A stretch of DNA of 64,000 nt from Nocardia terpenica. Its GTDB lineage: Bacteria > Actinomycetota > Actinomycetes > Mycobacteriales > Mycobacteriaceae. Position 1 is the first letter of the stretch. Every line of letters begins with the position of its first letter. Positions 23,358-32,311 of the stretch are shown piece by piece. The stretch covers positions 744,001 through 808,000 of the forward strand of contig NZ_JABMCZ010000003.1 of NCBI RefSeq assembly GCF_013186535.1, given 5' to 3'. The notes beneath the pieces are model-generated. The model ran no database searches and was not told where the DNA came from. It was given only the letters and a program-made list of their open reading frames with translations. The translations under genes and the position numbers were made by a program.

Positions 23358-24950
23358 TCACCCTTCGGTGACGAGCTCCGCGTTCTCCTTGTCCGCCAGG
23401 ACCGCCTCGCCGCGGGCGATCATGCCCGCCTCGTCGGAGAGCTTCAGGTGCGGGATGAACAGGGACAGGACGAAGGCCAGCGCCGCACCGGGGATCAGGT
23501 ACCAGAAGCCCGGCACCAGCGCGTGCACGTAGGCGCCGACGATGGCGTCGTGCAATTCGGTCGGCAGGTGCTTGACCACCGACGGCACCAGCCCGCCCGG
23601 CTGCAACCCGGACTGGGCGGCCTGCTGGTAGTGCTCGCGGAACGCGTTGGTCAGGCCCTCGGTGAGCCGGTTGGTGAAGATCGACCCGAAGATGGCCACG
23701 CCGACCGCGCCACCCATTTCCCGGAAGTAGTTGTTGGCGCTGGTCGCGGTGCCGATCTGGTTGGGCGACACCGCATTCTGCACCACCAGCACCACGACCT
23801 GCATGATCAGGCCGATGCCCGCGCCCATCACGAACAACATGCCCCCGACCACCCACATCGTGGACTGCGCGGTGAGCTGGGTCATCCACAGCATGCCCGC
23901 GACGACGATCAGCGAGCCGATCGGCGGATAGATCCGGTAGCGACCGGTCCTGGTGATGGCGCCCATGGACGCCGTGAGCGTCAACATCATGCCGACCATC
24001 ATCGGGATCAGCATCAGGCCCGACACCGAGGCCGAGGCGCCGGTGGCCATCTGCAGATAGGTCGGCAGGAAGGCGAGCGCCGACAGCATCACTAGGCCGA
24101 CCACCAGGCCGATCGCGGAGGTCAGCACGAAGGTGCGGTTGCGGAACAGCCACAGCGGCAGCATCGGCTCCTCGGCCCGCGCCTCCACCATGATGAACGC
24201 GCCGACCACGAGCACCAGCGCCACGATCATGGACAGGATCGTCGACGAGTCCCAGGCGTAGCGCTTGCCGCCCCAGTCGGTGATCAGAATGAGCAGCGTG
24301 GTGGCGCTCGACATCAGCACCATGCCGAGGTAGTCGGGCCGCACCTTGGGCCGGTGGCTCGGAATGCTCAGGTAGCGGGTCGCGATGACCAGCGCGATCA
24401 GGCCGACCGGCACATTGATCCAGAAGCACCAGCGCCAGCTGAGGTGATCGGCGAAGAAGCCGCCCAGCAGCGGACCGGCGACCGAGGTGATACCGAAGAT
24501 GGCACCCATCGGGGCCATGAACTTGCCGCGCTCCTTGGCGGGCACCACATCCGCGATGATGGCCTGCGCCAGGATCATCAGGCCACCGCCGCCCACACCC
24601 TGCAGACCGCGGAAGACGATGAACTCCCAGAATCCGGTCGACACGGCCGCGCCGACGGAGGCGGCGGTGAAGATGCCGATGGCGAACAGGAACAGCCAGC
24701 GGCGGCCGAACAGATCGCCGAACTTGCCGTAGATCGGCATGACGATGGTCGTGGCCAGCAGGTACGAGGTGGCGGTCCAGGCCATGTTGGAGATGCCGCC
24801 GAGCTCGCCGACGATGGTCGGCATCGCGGTACCCACGATGGTCTGGTCCAGCCCGGCCAGGAACATGCCGGAGATGAGTGCGGTGAAGATCAGCCACACT
24901 CTCTTGCGGGTGAGGACGATCGGCGGCGGCGATTCTGCCGTCGTGGTCAT
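23358..24950 (-). CDS. DHA2-family drug:H+ antiporter (14 TM MFS)
   Basis: 530 residues, an EmrB/QacA-type exporter. Early motifs are GLDQTIVGTAMPTIVGELGG (motif D1), YGKFGDLFGRR (motif A) and SVAGPLLGGFFADHLSWRW (motif C), followed by about 14 hydrophobic segments and a charged C-terminus. It exports unknown hydrophobic compounds using the proton gradient. Its ATG overlaps the stop of the TetR gene (ATGA), so it is repressed and induced together with it. A strong terminator follows. Confidence 0.9.
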   Translation of the reverse strand: MTTTAESPPPIVLTRKRVWLIFTALISGMFLAGLDQTIVGTAMPTIVGELGGISNMAWTATSYLLATTIVMPIYGKFGDLFGRRWLFLFAIGIFTAASVGAAVSTGFWEFIVFRGLQGVGGGGLMILAQAIIADVVPAKERGKFMAPMGAIFGITSVAGPLLGGFFADHLSWRWCFWINVPVGLIALVIATRYLSIPSHRPKVRPDYLGMVLMSSATTLLILITDWGGKRYAWDSSTILSMIVALVLVVGAFIMVEARAEEPMLPLWLFRNRTFVLTSAIGLVVGLVMLSALAFLPTYLQMATGASASVSGLMLIPMMVGMMLTLTASMGAITRTGRYRIYPPIGSLIVVAGMLWMTQLTAQSTMWVVGGMLFVMGAGIGLIMQVVVLVVQNAVSPNQIGTATSANNYFREMGGAVGVAIFGSIFTNRLTEGLTNAFREHYQQAAQSGLQPGGLVPSVVKHLPTELHDAIVGAYVHALVPGFWYLIPGAALAFVLSLFIPHLKLSDEAGMIARGEAVLADKENAELVTEG

Positions 24951-25585
24951 GCCTTTCTCCTTTGCTTGTCGGCCGTCCGCTCGAACAGGCGGGCGGCAAG
25001 CTCACAGTTCTCGTGGGTCGCCTGGGCGAGCGTCCGGGTGGGGTCGTCGGCCAGCGACATCGCGGCGCGGGTGGCGAGCGCGGACATGATTCCCACTGCG
25101 ACGGAAGTGAATTGGCGTGGGGTGTCCGTGCCGATGCGGGCGCACAGCAGCTCGTGCATGGCGGTCTCGTGCACCACGCCGGAAGCGATCATGGCCGCCA
25201 GCACGCGCGGCTCGGTCTTGATGATCGTGGCGATCAGCTGAATGCTTTCGCGCACTTCGTCTTCGGGCTCGTAGGCGGAGACGTACAGGGTGGTGAGGTC
25301 GTCGATGAGCACGCCGCTGGGCCCGCCCGCGACGAATTCCGCACGCGCCGTGGGTGTTCCGATCTCCCCGACCGGCCCGACGATGGCGGCCAGCTTGGTG
25401 TCGTAGTAGTTGAAGAAGGTACGCGGCGACACCCCGACCTCCCTCGCGATGTCCTCGGTGGTGGTGGCGTCGAGCCCCCGCTCGACCGCCAGCCGGCGCG
25501 CGGCCATGCACAGATCGAACCGGGTCTGTCGTTTCTTCTGCTCCCGCAGCCCCATCTCCGGCACCGCCTGCTCAGCCTCGATCAT
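24947..25585 (-). CDS. TetR-family repressor of the MFS operon
   Basis: 212 residues; the HTH reads TTTEDIAREVGVSPRTFFNYY, typical of TetR regulators of efflux pumps. It is the first gene of a two-gene operon with the MFS exporter, with 4-nt overlap, so self-regulation of efflux is likely. The 60 bp before it are AT-rich (AAAATTTCAGATAG) and contain the promoter; I could not define a clean palindrome. Confidence 0.85.
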   Translation of the reverse strand: MIEAEQAVPEMGLREQKKRQTRFDLCMAARRLAVERGLDATTTEDIAREVGVSPRTFFNYYDTKLAAIVGPVGEIGTPTARAEFVAGGPSGVLIDDLTTLYVSAYEPEDEVRESIQLIATIIKTEPRVLAAMIASGVVHETAMHELLCARIGTDTPRQFTSVAVGIMSALATRAAMSLADDPTRTLAQATHENCELAARLFERTADKQRRKA

Positions 25586-25658
25586 GCCTCAAAAGTAGCA
25601 GAGACTGCAAAATTTCAGATAGTGCAATTTCCGTCACATTCCCCCGCCTGGCAGTCAC

Positions 25659-25785
25659 GCTCCTCTCCTGTGCCCGGCACGCTCCTCTCCTGTGCCCGGC
25701 ACGCTCCTCTCCTGTGCCCGGCACGCTCCTCTTCTGTGCCCGGCAGGCTCCATCTTCTGTGCCCGGCACGCTTTTGGCCGGGCAC
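25659..25785. repeat. 22-bp tandem array plus family hairpin
   Basis: Five units of about 22 bp (GCTCCTCTCCTGTGCCCGGC core) run from 25659 to 25768 and end in hairpin GTGCCCGGC/GCCGGGCAC (25759-25785, loop ACGCTTTTG). The array again adjoins the arm preceding ACGCTTTTG. It ends 16 bp before the Nudix start codon, so it forms the leader of that gene. Confidence 0.85.
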
Positions 25786-25801
25786 CGGTACCGTCACCAC
25801 C

Positions 25802-26230
25802 ATGGGTGGGTTTCGTCATGAGCCGCACAGGTATTCGGTCTCGGTCAAGGGCATCGTGATTCGCGGCGGCCGGGTGCTTCTGCTCCAGGATGGGCACGGC
25901 GGGTGGGAACCTCCCGGCGGCCGCCTGGAGCCGGAGGAGACTCCCGAGGAGTGCCTGATCCGCACGATCGCGGAGCAGACCGGCCGTGCGGTGGCGTCGG
26001 CAACGATCATCGACGCCTGGACCCGCTACATCGACGATATCGACCGGCACGTCTTCGTCGTCACCTACGGCTGCCTCCCCGCGACCGACGCCGATCCGGT
26101 CGCCTCGCGCGAGTACCGGGGGATCGGCCTGTTCCGCGAGAACGAGATCGCGGAGCTGGCAATGCCCGAGGGCTACAAGCGGTCGGCGGCACTATGGTTC
26201 CACCGCCTACGCTCGAACGAAATATCTTGA
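25802..26230 (+). CDS. Nudix-fold protein with degenerate Nudix box
   Basis: 142 residues with the Nudix beta-alpha-beta layout: VKGIVIRGGRVLLLQDGHG, WEPPGGRLEPEETPEEC and IRTIAEQTG. The consensus GX5EX7REUXEEXGU is kept only partly: RE is RT and EE is EQ, removing two metal-binding glutamates. Hydrolase activity is therefore uncertain. ATG 25802 lies directly after the hairpin repeat, with no clear Shine-Dalgarno. It may be a pseudo-enzyme or have a changed substrate. Confidence 0.7.
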   Translation: MGGFRHEPHRYSVSVKGIVIRGGRVLLLQDGHGGWEPPGGRLEPEETPEECLIRTIAEQTGRAVASATIIDAWTRYIDDIDRHVFVVTYGCLPATDADPVASREYRGIGLFRENEIAELAMPEGYKRSAALWFHRLRSNEIS

Positions 26231-26422
26231 GCCGCAAGAACAATCGCTTCCAGCGACTGCGCGGATATGCCCGCGACCGCAACCGGCGGCTGGCGGAGCT
26301 GGCCCATTTCCGCAATATGTTCGTCCCGCAACCGTACTCGTGCGGACGTACCATGGAGTTCTGTCCGCCCCTGGGCTTGCCCGGCTCGGTGCTGGTGGCA
26401 GCCCGGCGGAAGGGTCTTCTCG

Positions 26423-27100
26423 ATGCCGCCGTTCGCGGATCGAACCGACGCGGGCCGACAGCTGGCCGAACTGCTGCCGGCATTTCGGGGTGACGATGTG
26501 GTGGTCCTGTGCCTGCCCGGTCGCGGTGTTCGCGTCGCCGCGGAGGTGGCCTCGGCCCTGCGCGTCCTGATCGATGTGATTCTGGTTCGCTCCCTCGTCG
26601 TCGCGCGGCGGCCGTCCGTGCGGTACGGCATCCTGGGCGAGGACGGCGCGCTGATCATCGACACCGCGGCGCTCGCCCGCGGCGCCGTCCGCGCCACCGA
26701 ACGCGCCCACACCGAGCGGGTGCAGGAAAATATCCTGCACCGCAACGCATCCGCCTACCGCGGCGTCCGCACCCGAGTGGCCCTGGACAATCGCACGGCG
26801 ATCCTCGCCCACGACTGCCTCACCGAACCGACCGTCGTCCGCGACGCCTGCCGCATCGCCCGCCTGCTGGGCGCGATCCGCATCGTCATCGCCGTCCCCG
26901 TCGCCGACCACCGCTCCCTCGGCGCCCTGGCCGCCTACGCGGACAACATCGTCTGCCCGAACCGAACCACCGACCCACCCATCGCCACCCACTGGTACCT
27001 GGGCCCCGACCCCACAACCCGCGCGGACGTCGCGAACCTCCTCACGGCCCTGTCATCGAATCACCCACGCCGACAACCAATTCCGCTGTACCGCGTGTGA
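26423..27100 (+). CDS. Phosphoribosyltransferase-like protein
   Basis: 225 residues similar in layout to stand-alone PRTase-domain proteins: FADRTDAGRQLAELL, VVVLCLPGRGVRVAAEVASAL, VILVRSL and TERVQENILHRN. The PRPP-loop position reads AILAHDCLTEPTVVRDA rather than DDG(I/V)ATG, so the key aspartates are altered, as is the PRGG turn (PGRG). Catalysis is doubtful. GGAAGGG precedes ATG 26423. The preceding 190 bp show no gene. Confidence 0.6.
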   Translation: MPPFADRTDAGRQLAELLPAFRGDDVVVLCLPGRGVRVAAEVASALRVLIDVILVRSLVVARRPSVRYGILGEDGALIIDTAALARGAVRATERAHTERVQENILHRNASAYRGVRTRVALDNRTAILAHDCLTEPTVVRDACRIARLLGAIRIVIAVPVADHRSLGALAAYADNIVCPNRTTDPPIATHWYLGPDPTTRADVANLLTALSSNHPRRQPIPLYRV

Positions 27101-27147
27101 GTACAGCGAAACCCCCGGCACCGCCAGGGGTTTCACCGAGCTGAACT

Positions 27148-27354
27148 TCAGAAGTGGTCGAATCCGCCGCGCTGTACGCCGGAAGTGAAGGCGTCCCAAT
27201 CACCGGGGGTGAAGACGAGCGCGGGGCCGGTCGGGTTCTTGGAATCCCGTACGCCGACAAAGCCGTCGTCGAGGTGGGCGATCTCCACGCAGTCCCGTGA
27301 GGTCCCGCTCCGACTGGACTTGAACCACGTAGCTCGCGATAGGTCGATACTCAT
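27148..27354 (-). CDS. DUF397 small protein (second)
   Basis: 68 residues, a DUF397 protein: ATWFKSSRSGTSRDCVEIA, GVRDSKNPTGPALVF and WDAFTSGVQRGGFD. Such genes accompany Scr1/WhiJ-type XRE regulators in actinobacteria, often as their modulators. The start overlaps the stop of the upstream DUF397 gene (ATGA). It is nearly identical to that neighbour in the middle part, so a recent duplicate. Confidence 0.85.
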   Translation of the reverse strand: MSIDLSRATWFKSSRSGTSRDCVEIAHLDDGFVGVRDSKNPTGPALVFTPGDWDAFTSGVQRGGFDHF

Positions 27355-27599
27355 TGGGCATACTCCTTCGCTACCGCCAGAATCCTGCTCCTGGATGCGC
27401 TTTGGTCGAAGCCGCCGCGCTGTACGCCGGTGGTGAAGGCGTCCCAATCACCGGCGGTGAAGACGAGTGCGGGGCCGGTGGGGTTCTTGGAATCCCGGAC
27501 GCCGACCATGCCTGCGTTCAGGTGGGCAACCTCGACGCAGTTGGCATTGGGCTGGCTGCGGGTGCTCTTGAACCACTTCGCATCGGATAGGTCGGTCAT
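27351..27599 (-). CDS. DUF397 small protein (first)
   Basis: 82 residues. AKWFKSTRSQPNANCVEVA, GVRDSKNPTGPALVF and WDAFTTGVQRGGFD mark DUF397; a 15-residue tail (SASRSRILAVAKEYAQ) is not shared with the copy that follows. The ATG overlaps the stop of the HTH gene. Three genes with ATGA junctions form one operon: regulator, DUF397, DUF397. Confidence 0.85.
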   Translation of the reverse strand: MTDLSDAKWFKSTRSQPNANCVEVAHLNAGMVGVRDSKNPTGPALVFTAGDWDAFTTGVQRGGFDQSASRSRILAVAKEYAQ

Positions 27600-28483
27600 T
27601 CGCCGTACTCCTCTGCAATCCTCTTGATGAGATTCATGGTGTCTTTCTCGCTCAACGATACGCCCCGGATGTCTTCTGCCGCTGTGCGATATCGTTCGAG
27701 CGCAGCGTCGTCCTCCAGGAACAGAGCGCCGAGGTGTTCCTCGATGTAGACCACCGGAGGGTCGATGAGCCGCGATGCGCGCAGCGGCGGGAACTCGAGC
27801 ATGGTGAAGCTCTGGACCACCAGGCCGATGTGGCTTTCGACATCCAAGGGAATGACTCGGATGGAGACGTTCGGCAGCCGCCCGATTTCTACGAGATGCA
27901 GGAGCTGTTCCTTCATAACCAACCGGGAGCCGACGCGATGCCGCAGTGCCGCTTCGGACAACAGGACGTTCATCGTAAAGGTGCTGTCGGAGAGCTTGGT
28001 TTGTCGACGCTCCGCCAGCTCGATGCGTCGGTCGATGTCGATCGGTGCCATCTGTGGGTCGGATATGAGGATCATCGACCGGCGGTAGGCGGCGGTCTGG
28101 AACAGCCCGGGAATCAGAGTCAGTTCGAACATGGTCATGCGGGAGCAGGCGTCTTCCAATGACATGTAGTGGTTGAAATGTCCTGCTACAACGTCTGCGT
28201 ATGCCTTCCACCACCCGCCGGAGACATTGCCCTTGGCCTTCTTCGCCTCCAGAAGCAGGCCCATTACGATTGTCCTGTGGGCTTTGTCGGCACCGTAGAA
28301 CTCCAGTAGTGCGTTCATTTGGGGAGAGCTCATTTTGACCGGTTGACCATCTTCCATGCGGCCGATGGTTTGCGGGGAAAGGTCTATTGCCAGCGCCGCC
28401 GCCAGCTGGCTCTTTCCTGCTTTCATTCGCATCGCGCGGAGAACTCGTCCCATTGCACGTCGGGGAAGAGTGGAGCCTGCCAT
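27596..28483 (-). CDS. XRE-family regulator with DUF5753 domain (Scr1 type)
   Basis: 295 residues. An N-terminal HTH (GKSQLAAALAIDLSPQTIGRMEDG) is followed by the long DUF5753 helical domain (LIPGLFQTAAYRRSMI, RRIELAERRQTKL, FTMNVLLSEAALRHRVGS, PNVSIRVIPLD). These pleiotropic actinomycete regulators work with DUF397 partners, here the next two genes. ATG 28483 is chosen because GCGAGG precedes it; the upstream extension in frame has no RBS. Dyads at 28510-28522 may be its binding sites. Confidence 0.85.
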   Translation of the reverse strand: MAGSTLPRRAMGRVLRAMRMKAGKSQLAAALAIDLSPQTIGRMEDGQPVKMSSPQMNALLEFYGADKAHRTIVMGLLLEAKKAKGNVSGGWWKAYADVVAGHFNHYMSLEDACSRMTMFELTLIPGLFQTAAYRRSMILISDPQMAPIDIDRRIELAERRQTKLSDSTFTMNVLLSEAALRHRVGSRLVMKEQLLHLVEIGRLPNVSIRVIPLDVESHIGLVVQSFTMLEFPPLRASRLIDPPVVYIEEHLGALFLEDDAALERYRTAAEDIRGVSLSEKDTMNLIKRIAEEYGE

Positions 28484-28903
28484 CTCGTTAACCTCGCTAA
28501 CTGGGTTTGTTCCGTACTGGAATGCCCCCTGGTGGTGCGTTCCGCATTGGAGGACAAGGCCATTCGGCCGTTTCGGCGCAGCGGGCATTCCATCGGGTAT
28601 CTACTTGGGCTCGCCTCGGAATCGGATGGCGGTCCGGGAGGCTGGGGCCGCAGCGGAAATCGCTGCCGGATAACTCATCGCGTGCCAGAGCTCAGGATAG
28701 TCGAATTTCTCTGGGAGGTAAGGCAAGTGGGTGTAATTATCGTCCGGAACCGGACGGGGGACAAGGCTGGAACGCAGCATTGCGAATGCAGACCTTGCAT
28801 GTGCCGATGTCGCGAGATGTGCTGGGGCCGTTGGTTTCTGCCCCAGCAATATCCGGCATGCGCGTTGCGCGCGGGGTGAGTAACAATGGTCGCGGGAGGG
28901 GAC
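28484..28903. promoter_or_regulatory. 420-bp divergent region with TTCC-N5-GGAA dyads
   Basis: TTCCGTACTGGAA (28510-28522) and a weaker copy TTCCGCATTGGAG about 30 bp further lie next to the start of the Scr1-type gene and may be autoregulatory sites. Frames exist in the rest (28540-28880), but none has both an RBS and good codon use, so I call no gene there. Confidence 0.4.
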
Positions 28904-29413
28904 ATGAACGATGTCCGTCAGACCGAGGTCGACGGGTTCCAGGTCACGTGGCGATTGCTGCACCCGCATCGGATCGCGATTATGGCGGTGCACGACACCA
29001 GCGACAATCATCCCGTGGCGGCCTTCGACGCCGCGGACTGCCCCGATCTGGTGCAGGTCAGGGAGCAGCTGCCCAAGCTGGACAGCCTCTGGAACGCCGT
29101 CCGTCACGAATTCTGGGTGGAAATGAGCTCACCGAGCGTCACGACCGCGCCGGCCGCGAATCCCGTTCCGGGCGAGGAAAACTCGGTAAAACCCCAGCGA
29201 CACGCCCGCGAACTGCCCTCGATTCGCCCCTGGATTCTCGCCATCGAGGACAAGGCCGGACCCGGTTACCGCATTGCCCGCGAACTGGATCCGCCCTACG
29301 GCTGGAACCTCTTCGACCCCAAGGGCATCAGGGTATGCAGCGGCAGCCTGGACCGCCTGGAGCTGTGGGCAATCCATCGTGGCATCGGTCCGGCCAAAAG
29401 CGTGCCGGGCTGA
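28904..29413 (+). CDS. Conserved hypothetical protein beside the DUF397 operon
   Basis: 169 residues, soluble, with an N-terminal part MNDVRQTEVDGFQVTWRLL, HRIAIMAVHD and a C-terminal part IRPWILAIEDKAGPGYRIA, PPYGWNLFDPKG, separated by an Ala/Pro linker. I do not recognise the family. GGGAGGGG is 2 nt before ATG 28904. The last residues (GIGPAKSVPG and the TGA) are encoded by the hairpin repeat at 29388, so the original stop may have been replaced. It is divergent from the Scr1-type regulator and may be its target. Confidence 0.6.
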   Translation: MNDVRQTEVDGFQVTWRLLHPHRIAIMAVHDTSDNHPVAAFDAADCPDLVQVREQLPKLDSLWNAVRHEFWVEMSSPSVTTAPAANPVPGEENSVKPQRHARELPSIRPWILAIEDKAGPGYRIARELDPPYGWNLFDPKGIRVCSGSLDRLELWAIHRGIGPAKSVPG

Positions 29414-29598
29414 CGAGGGTGGCGTGCCGGGCTGACGAGGGTGGCGTGCCGGGCTGACGAGGGTGGCCCGCCGGGCTGACGAGGGTGGCCCGCCGGGCTG
29501 ACGAGGGCGGCGCGCCGGACTGACGAGGGTGGCGCGCCGGACTGACGAGGGTGGCGCGCCGGACTAACGAGGGTGGCGCGCCGGACCGGCGGGGGCGG
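29388..29598. repeat. Family hairpin plus nine 22-bp units
   Basis: Hairpin with arms GTCCGGC and GCCGGGC around CAAAAGCGT (29388-29410), followed by nine head-to-tail 22-bp units from 29401 to 29598 (CGTGCCGGGCTGACGAGGGT core), the later ones drifting. It is the longest and most regular array in the window. Orientation is reversed, so the array lies to the right. Confidence 0.9.
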
Positions 29599-29748
29599 GC
29601 GGATGCTCTGTCATTCCGGACCGACTAGGAGGGGCGGATCTTCTGCCATTCCAGATCGGCCAGGATAGGTGCATTCTCCGTCATCCGGGCGTGCCCTTCC
29701 GTCATCCCGGCATGCTCCTCTGTCTTCCCGGCGTGCTTTTGGCCGGGA
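29599..29748. repeat. Opposite-facing degenerate array and family hairpin
   Basis: About five degenerate units (TCCGTCATCCCGGCATGCTC type, 21 bp near the hairpin) lead to hairpin TCCCGGC/GCCGGGA (29726-29748, loop GTGCTTTTG). Together with 29388-29598 it makes an inverted pair with both arrays inside, between convergent genes. The end of the MOSC reading frame passes through it. Confidence 0.75.
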
Positions 29749-30558
29749 CCACTCCGTAACCGTGACGTCGTCCCCCACGGCGAGTAGCCCCGGGCGCAGT
29801 ACCGCGAATTTCGCGCCGAAGGCGACACCACCCTCTGCGGCGCGGCGGTAGGTGGCGAGGGTGCGTAGTGGCTCGGGGCCGACCCGGACTCCGTGCCGCT
29901 GGTCCACCAGGGTGACGGCGCAGCGAATGGCGAGTTTCGCGAAGCCGAGCGCGGTGTCGGCGATGGTGAGGCGGCACGCCCGGTCCTCGGTGTGTGGCTC
30001 GTCCCAGCCGTCGACCACGATATTGGGGCGAAACCTGTTCAGCGCCACGGGATCCGACCCGCGCGCGGTGATCGCGCCGTTGAGGCCCGCCAGGGAGGCG
30101 ACGGACAGGATGTGGATCGGGCAGCTGTCGGCGAACGCCGAGGTGCCCGGCACCAGCCCGTCGGTGACCCGGGCGTGCTCCGGCGGCACCCGCACCAGCC
30201 TGCTGGGCAGCCCGATCGCCTCGGTGAGCCAGGCGGCCACGCCGTCGCCCTGATCGATCGCGCGGTACGGGTGGCCGAACATGGTGACGGTCCGCCGCGG
30301 GGCGGCGACATCGACTGCCAGTGCGAAGGATTCGATGCCCGCGGCCGACAGCGTCAGCCGCCGCCCGTCCGGATCGATGTCCGGATGGATCCTGGCCAGC
30401 TGCGGCTGCCCCCGCTGCGTCCGGGCCGCGCCGTCCTCGTCGACGATCAGGAACGTCCGATCGTGCGCGAGACCGCGCTCGGTCAATTCCGTCGCCCCCA
30501 AGGCCATCCCGGCGCACCCCTTCACCGGATAACTGAACAGCCCTGCGACCCCCACCAT
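29611..30558 (-). CDS. MOSC-domain protein (YcbX-like)
   Basis: 315 residues. The N-terminal beta-barrel domain (LFSYPVKGCAGMAL, HDRTFLIVDEDGAA) and the MOSC domain (HILSVASLAGLN, RFRPNIVVDG, LAIRCAVTLVDQ with the conserved Cys) match molybdenum-cofactor sulfurase C-terminal-type proteins, which handle reduction of N-hydroxylated compounds or sulfur transfer. GGAGGAGG precedes ATG 30558. From EWSRPKARRED onward, about 45 residues are encoded by the hairpin/array at 29599-29748; that tail is arginine-rich and not part of the family. Confidence 0.8.
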   Translation of the reverse strand: MVGVAGLFSYPVKGCAGMALGATELTERGLAHDRTFLIVDEDGAARTQRGQPQLARIHPDIDPDGRRLTLSAAGIESFALAVDVAAPRRTVTMFGHPYRAIDQGDGVAAWLTEAIGLPSRLVRVPPEHARVTDGLVPGTSAFADSCPIHILSVASLAGLNGAITARGSDPVALNRFRPNIVVDGWDEPHTEDRACRLTIADTALGFAKLAIRCAVTLVDQRHGVRVGPEPLRTLATYRRAAEGGVAFGAKFAVLRPGLLAVGDDVTVTEWSRPKARREDRGACRDDGRARPDDGECTYPGRSGMAEDPPLLVGPE

Positions 30559-30821
30559 CCCGTCCTCCTCCGCTCGGGCGATCGGGGCGCACCGCTCACC
30601 CGCGGCAAAGCCTGCCGACGGCGGCGCGGGACCGGGCGCGAGCTCGAAACATACAATCCCCTCCACTGTATGCGTGCCCGCTCCGGCAGCCGGGGCCGCC
30701 GTCGGCAGGGGTCTGGGTGACTCGGACGGGCAACAGCAATCATCGCGCAGTCCCGACCAGGGGGTTTGTCCAGAGCGGCCCGTTTTTTTGACCGCAGCGG
30801 CCCAATCGTTGGAATGCCTGA

Positions 30822-31790
30822 TCAGCGGGCTGCGGCAGGCTGGTACGCGCGGCGGTAGGCGGCCGGTGGAATGCCGAAGGCGGCCCGGAACGTCCGGGTG
30901 AAATGGGCGAGGTCGAGGAAGCCCCAGCGGGCCGCGATCACGGCAACCGGGCGGTCGACCAGGGTGGGGTCGAGCAGATCTCGGCGGCAGCGTTGCAGGC
31001 GCTGCGCGCGGATCCAGCCCGTGACGGTGTGCCCCTCCGCCTGGAACAGCTTGCGCAGATAGCGGGGGTTGATGTGATGGGCGGCGGCGATGTCGTCGGG
31101 GGACAGCGCGGGATCGGCCAGGTGCCGGTCGATGAATGCGTGAATGCTGCTCAGCAGCACGTTCTCCCGGGTCTCGATCGGGAGCAGCGCGGTGCGGTCC
31201 AGGCGGGTGGCCAGCCCGGCGGCGATGAGATCGACTGTGGCCGTGGCCAGCCGGTTGTTGTCGGCCAGCTCCGGATCGTCGAGGCGCTGGGCCATCTCGC
31301 GCAGCAGCGACGAGATCAGCGCCCCGGTGCCGGATCGGCCCGACATGCGGGTGCCGGTCAGCTGCGCCACGTGGTCGTTGCCCAGCGGCAGCAAATTGTG
31401 CGGGAAATTCACGATGACCAGGCGGCGGGCGGCCTCGCCGACGTAGCGGAACGGGCGGGAGCTGTCGACCAGCGCCACGTCGCCGCGGTTCAGCAGCGCG
31501 GTGCGGTCGTCCTGCTCGAGGCCGACCTGACCCTCGGTGACCACCGCGCACAGGTAGCGGCCCATATCGTTGCGGCGGATGAGTTCGGGTGTGCGCAGCA
31601 CGTAGTAGGCGCTGCCCGCCACCGTCGCCATCTGGAGCGGGCCGACATCGCCGGAGTGCAGCCACGCTTGGAAATCGCGGTCGGAGTCGCCCAAGACGTT
31701 GCAGGACACGCTGACCTGATCGAGAACGTGCGTCCAATAGTCACGGCGTTCGTTCTCGGGCACATCCTCGGTGCTCAGCACGACACCCAT
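30822..31790 (-). CDS. AraC-family regulator with AraC-binding-like domain
   Basis: 322 residues. The N-terminal cupin-like ligand domain of the type seen in FeaR-like regulators (SGDVGPLQMATVAGSAYYVLRTP, RGDVALVDSSRPFRYV, NFPHNLLPL) is joined to a C-terminal double HTH (LSPDDIAAAHHINPRYLRKLF, PVAVIAARWGFLDLAHFTRTF). It is single and divergent from the following operon. The 263 bp between it and the MOSC gene contain no gene. Confidence 0.85.
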   Translation of the reverse strand: MGVVLSTEDVPENERRDYWTHVLDQVSVSCNVLGDSDRDFQAWLHSGDVGPLQMATVAGSAYYVLRTPELIRRNDMGRYLCAVVTEGQVGLEQDDRTALLNRGDVALVDSSRPFRYVGEAARRLVIVNFPHNLLPLGNDHVAQLTGTRMSGRSGTGALISSLLREMAQRLDDPELADNNRLATATVDLIAAGLATRLDRTALLPIETRENVLLSSIHAFIDRHLADPALSPDDIAAAHHINPRYLRKLFQAEGHTVTGWIRAQRLQRCRRDLLDPTLVDRPVAVIAARWGFLDLAHFTRTFRAAFGIPPAAYRRAYQPAAAR

Positions 31791-32311
31791 CGCCGACCAC
31801 CTCCGGTCACGGTCGAGCAGCTTTCACGTCACCTAGGTCGACCGGAGGCCACGCAAATCGGCGCCGGTCCGATCGGACCCCGAGCTACCCCAGCCTAACG
31901 CGCTGATCACCGCCGTGACAGCCCTGAAATCCGACCGCCCCGCCAGCAACACCGTGGCTTCATGAGTACCCGACGCCCGCACACATTATGCGCACCATCG
32001 CGATCGATCCGATGGCTGGGAAAATTGTCCGATTCTTTCGCCGATACCGCCGACCGGTTCGCGCACTCGGGTAGCAACCGTTGGGGCAGGGCGGTTTTCG
32101 CTTGGCGTATCAACTCGAACGGACGGGGACTTCAGTAGATTGTTGTTGCGCGGCGGTGTTACTTTATGCTCACCTGGAAGGACAGCTATACTGCTCCTAA
32201 GATTCGGGGGCACAACGACTTTCGGTTCGACTGTTAGGCTCGCTCCGTGGCGTGCCGTTGCGGCGGCTTGCGTGGAGCGTGGATCAAGGGCGCAAGTTTG
32301 CAGGGGGTTCT
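31791..32311. other. 521-bp intergenic region with a promoter-like element
   Basis: No gene seen. TAGGCT (32235-32240) is a good actinobacterial -10 candidate for the following small gene; AT-rich DNA lies upstream (TACTTTATGCTCACC). No repeats or RNA genes were found. Confidence 0.35.

Noticed and set aside
28540..28880. Cys-rich small ORFs in the gap upstream of the 28904 gene
   Set aside because: Frames overlap each other, lack an RBS, and codon use does not favour any of them.
29401..29598. Regular 22-bp tandem units could be read as a CRISPR array
   Set aside because: Units are directly adjacent with no unique spacers and no cas genes are nearby.
29611..31737. 708-residue MOSC-AraC-like fusion
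   Set aside because: The first 390 residues are an off-frame reading of the AraC gene; the MOSC protein has its own RBS and start at 30558.
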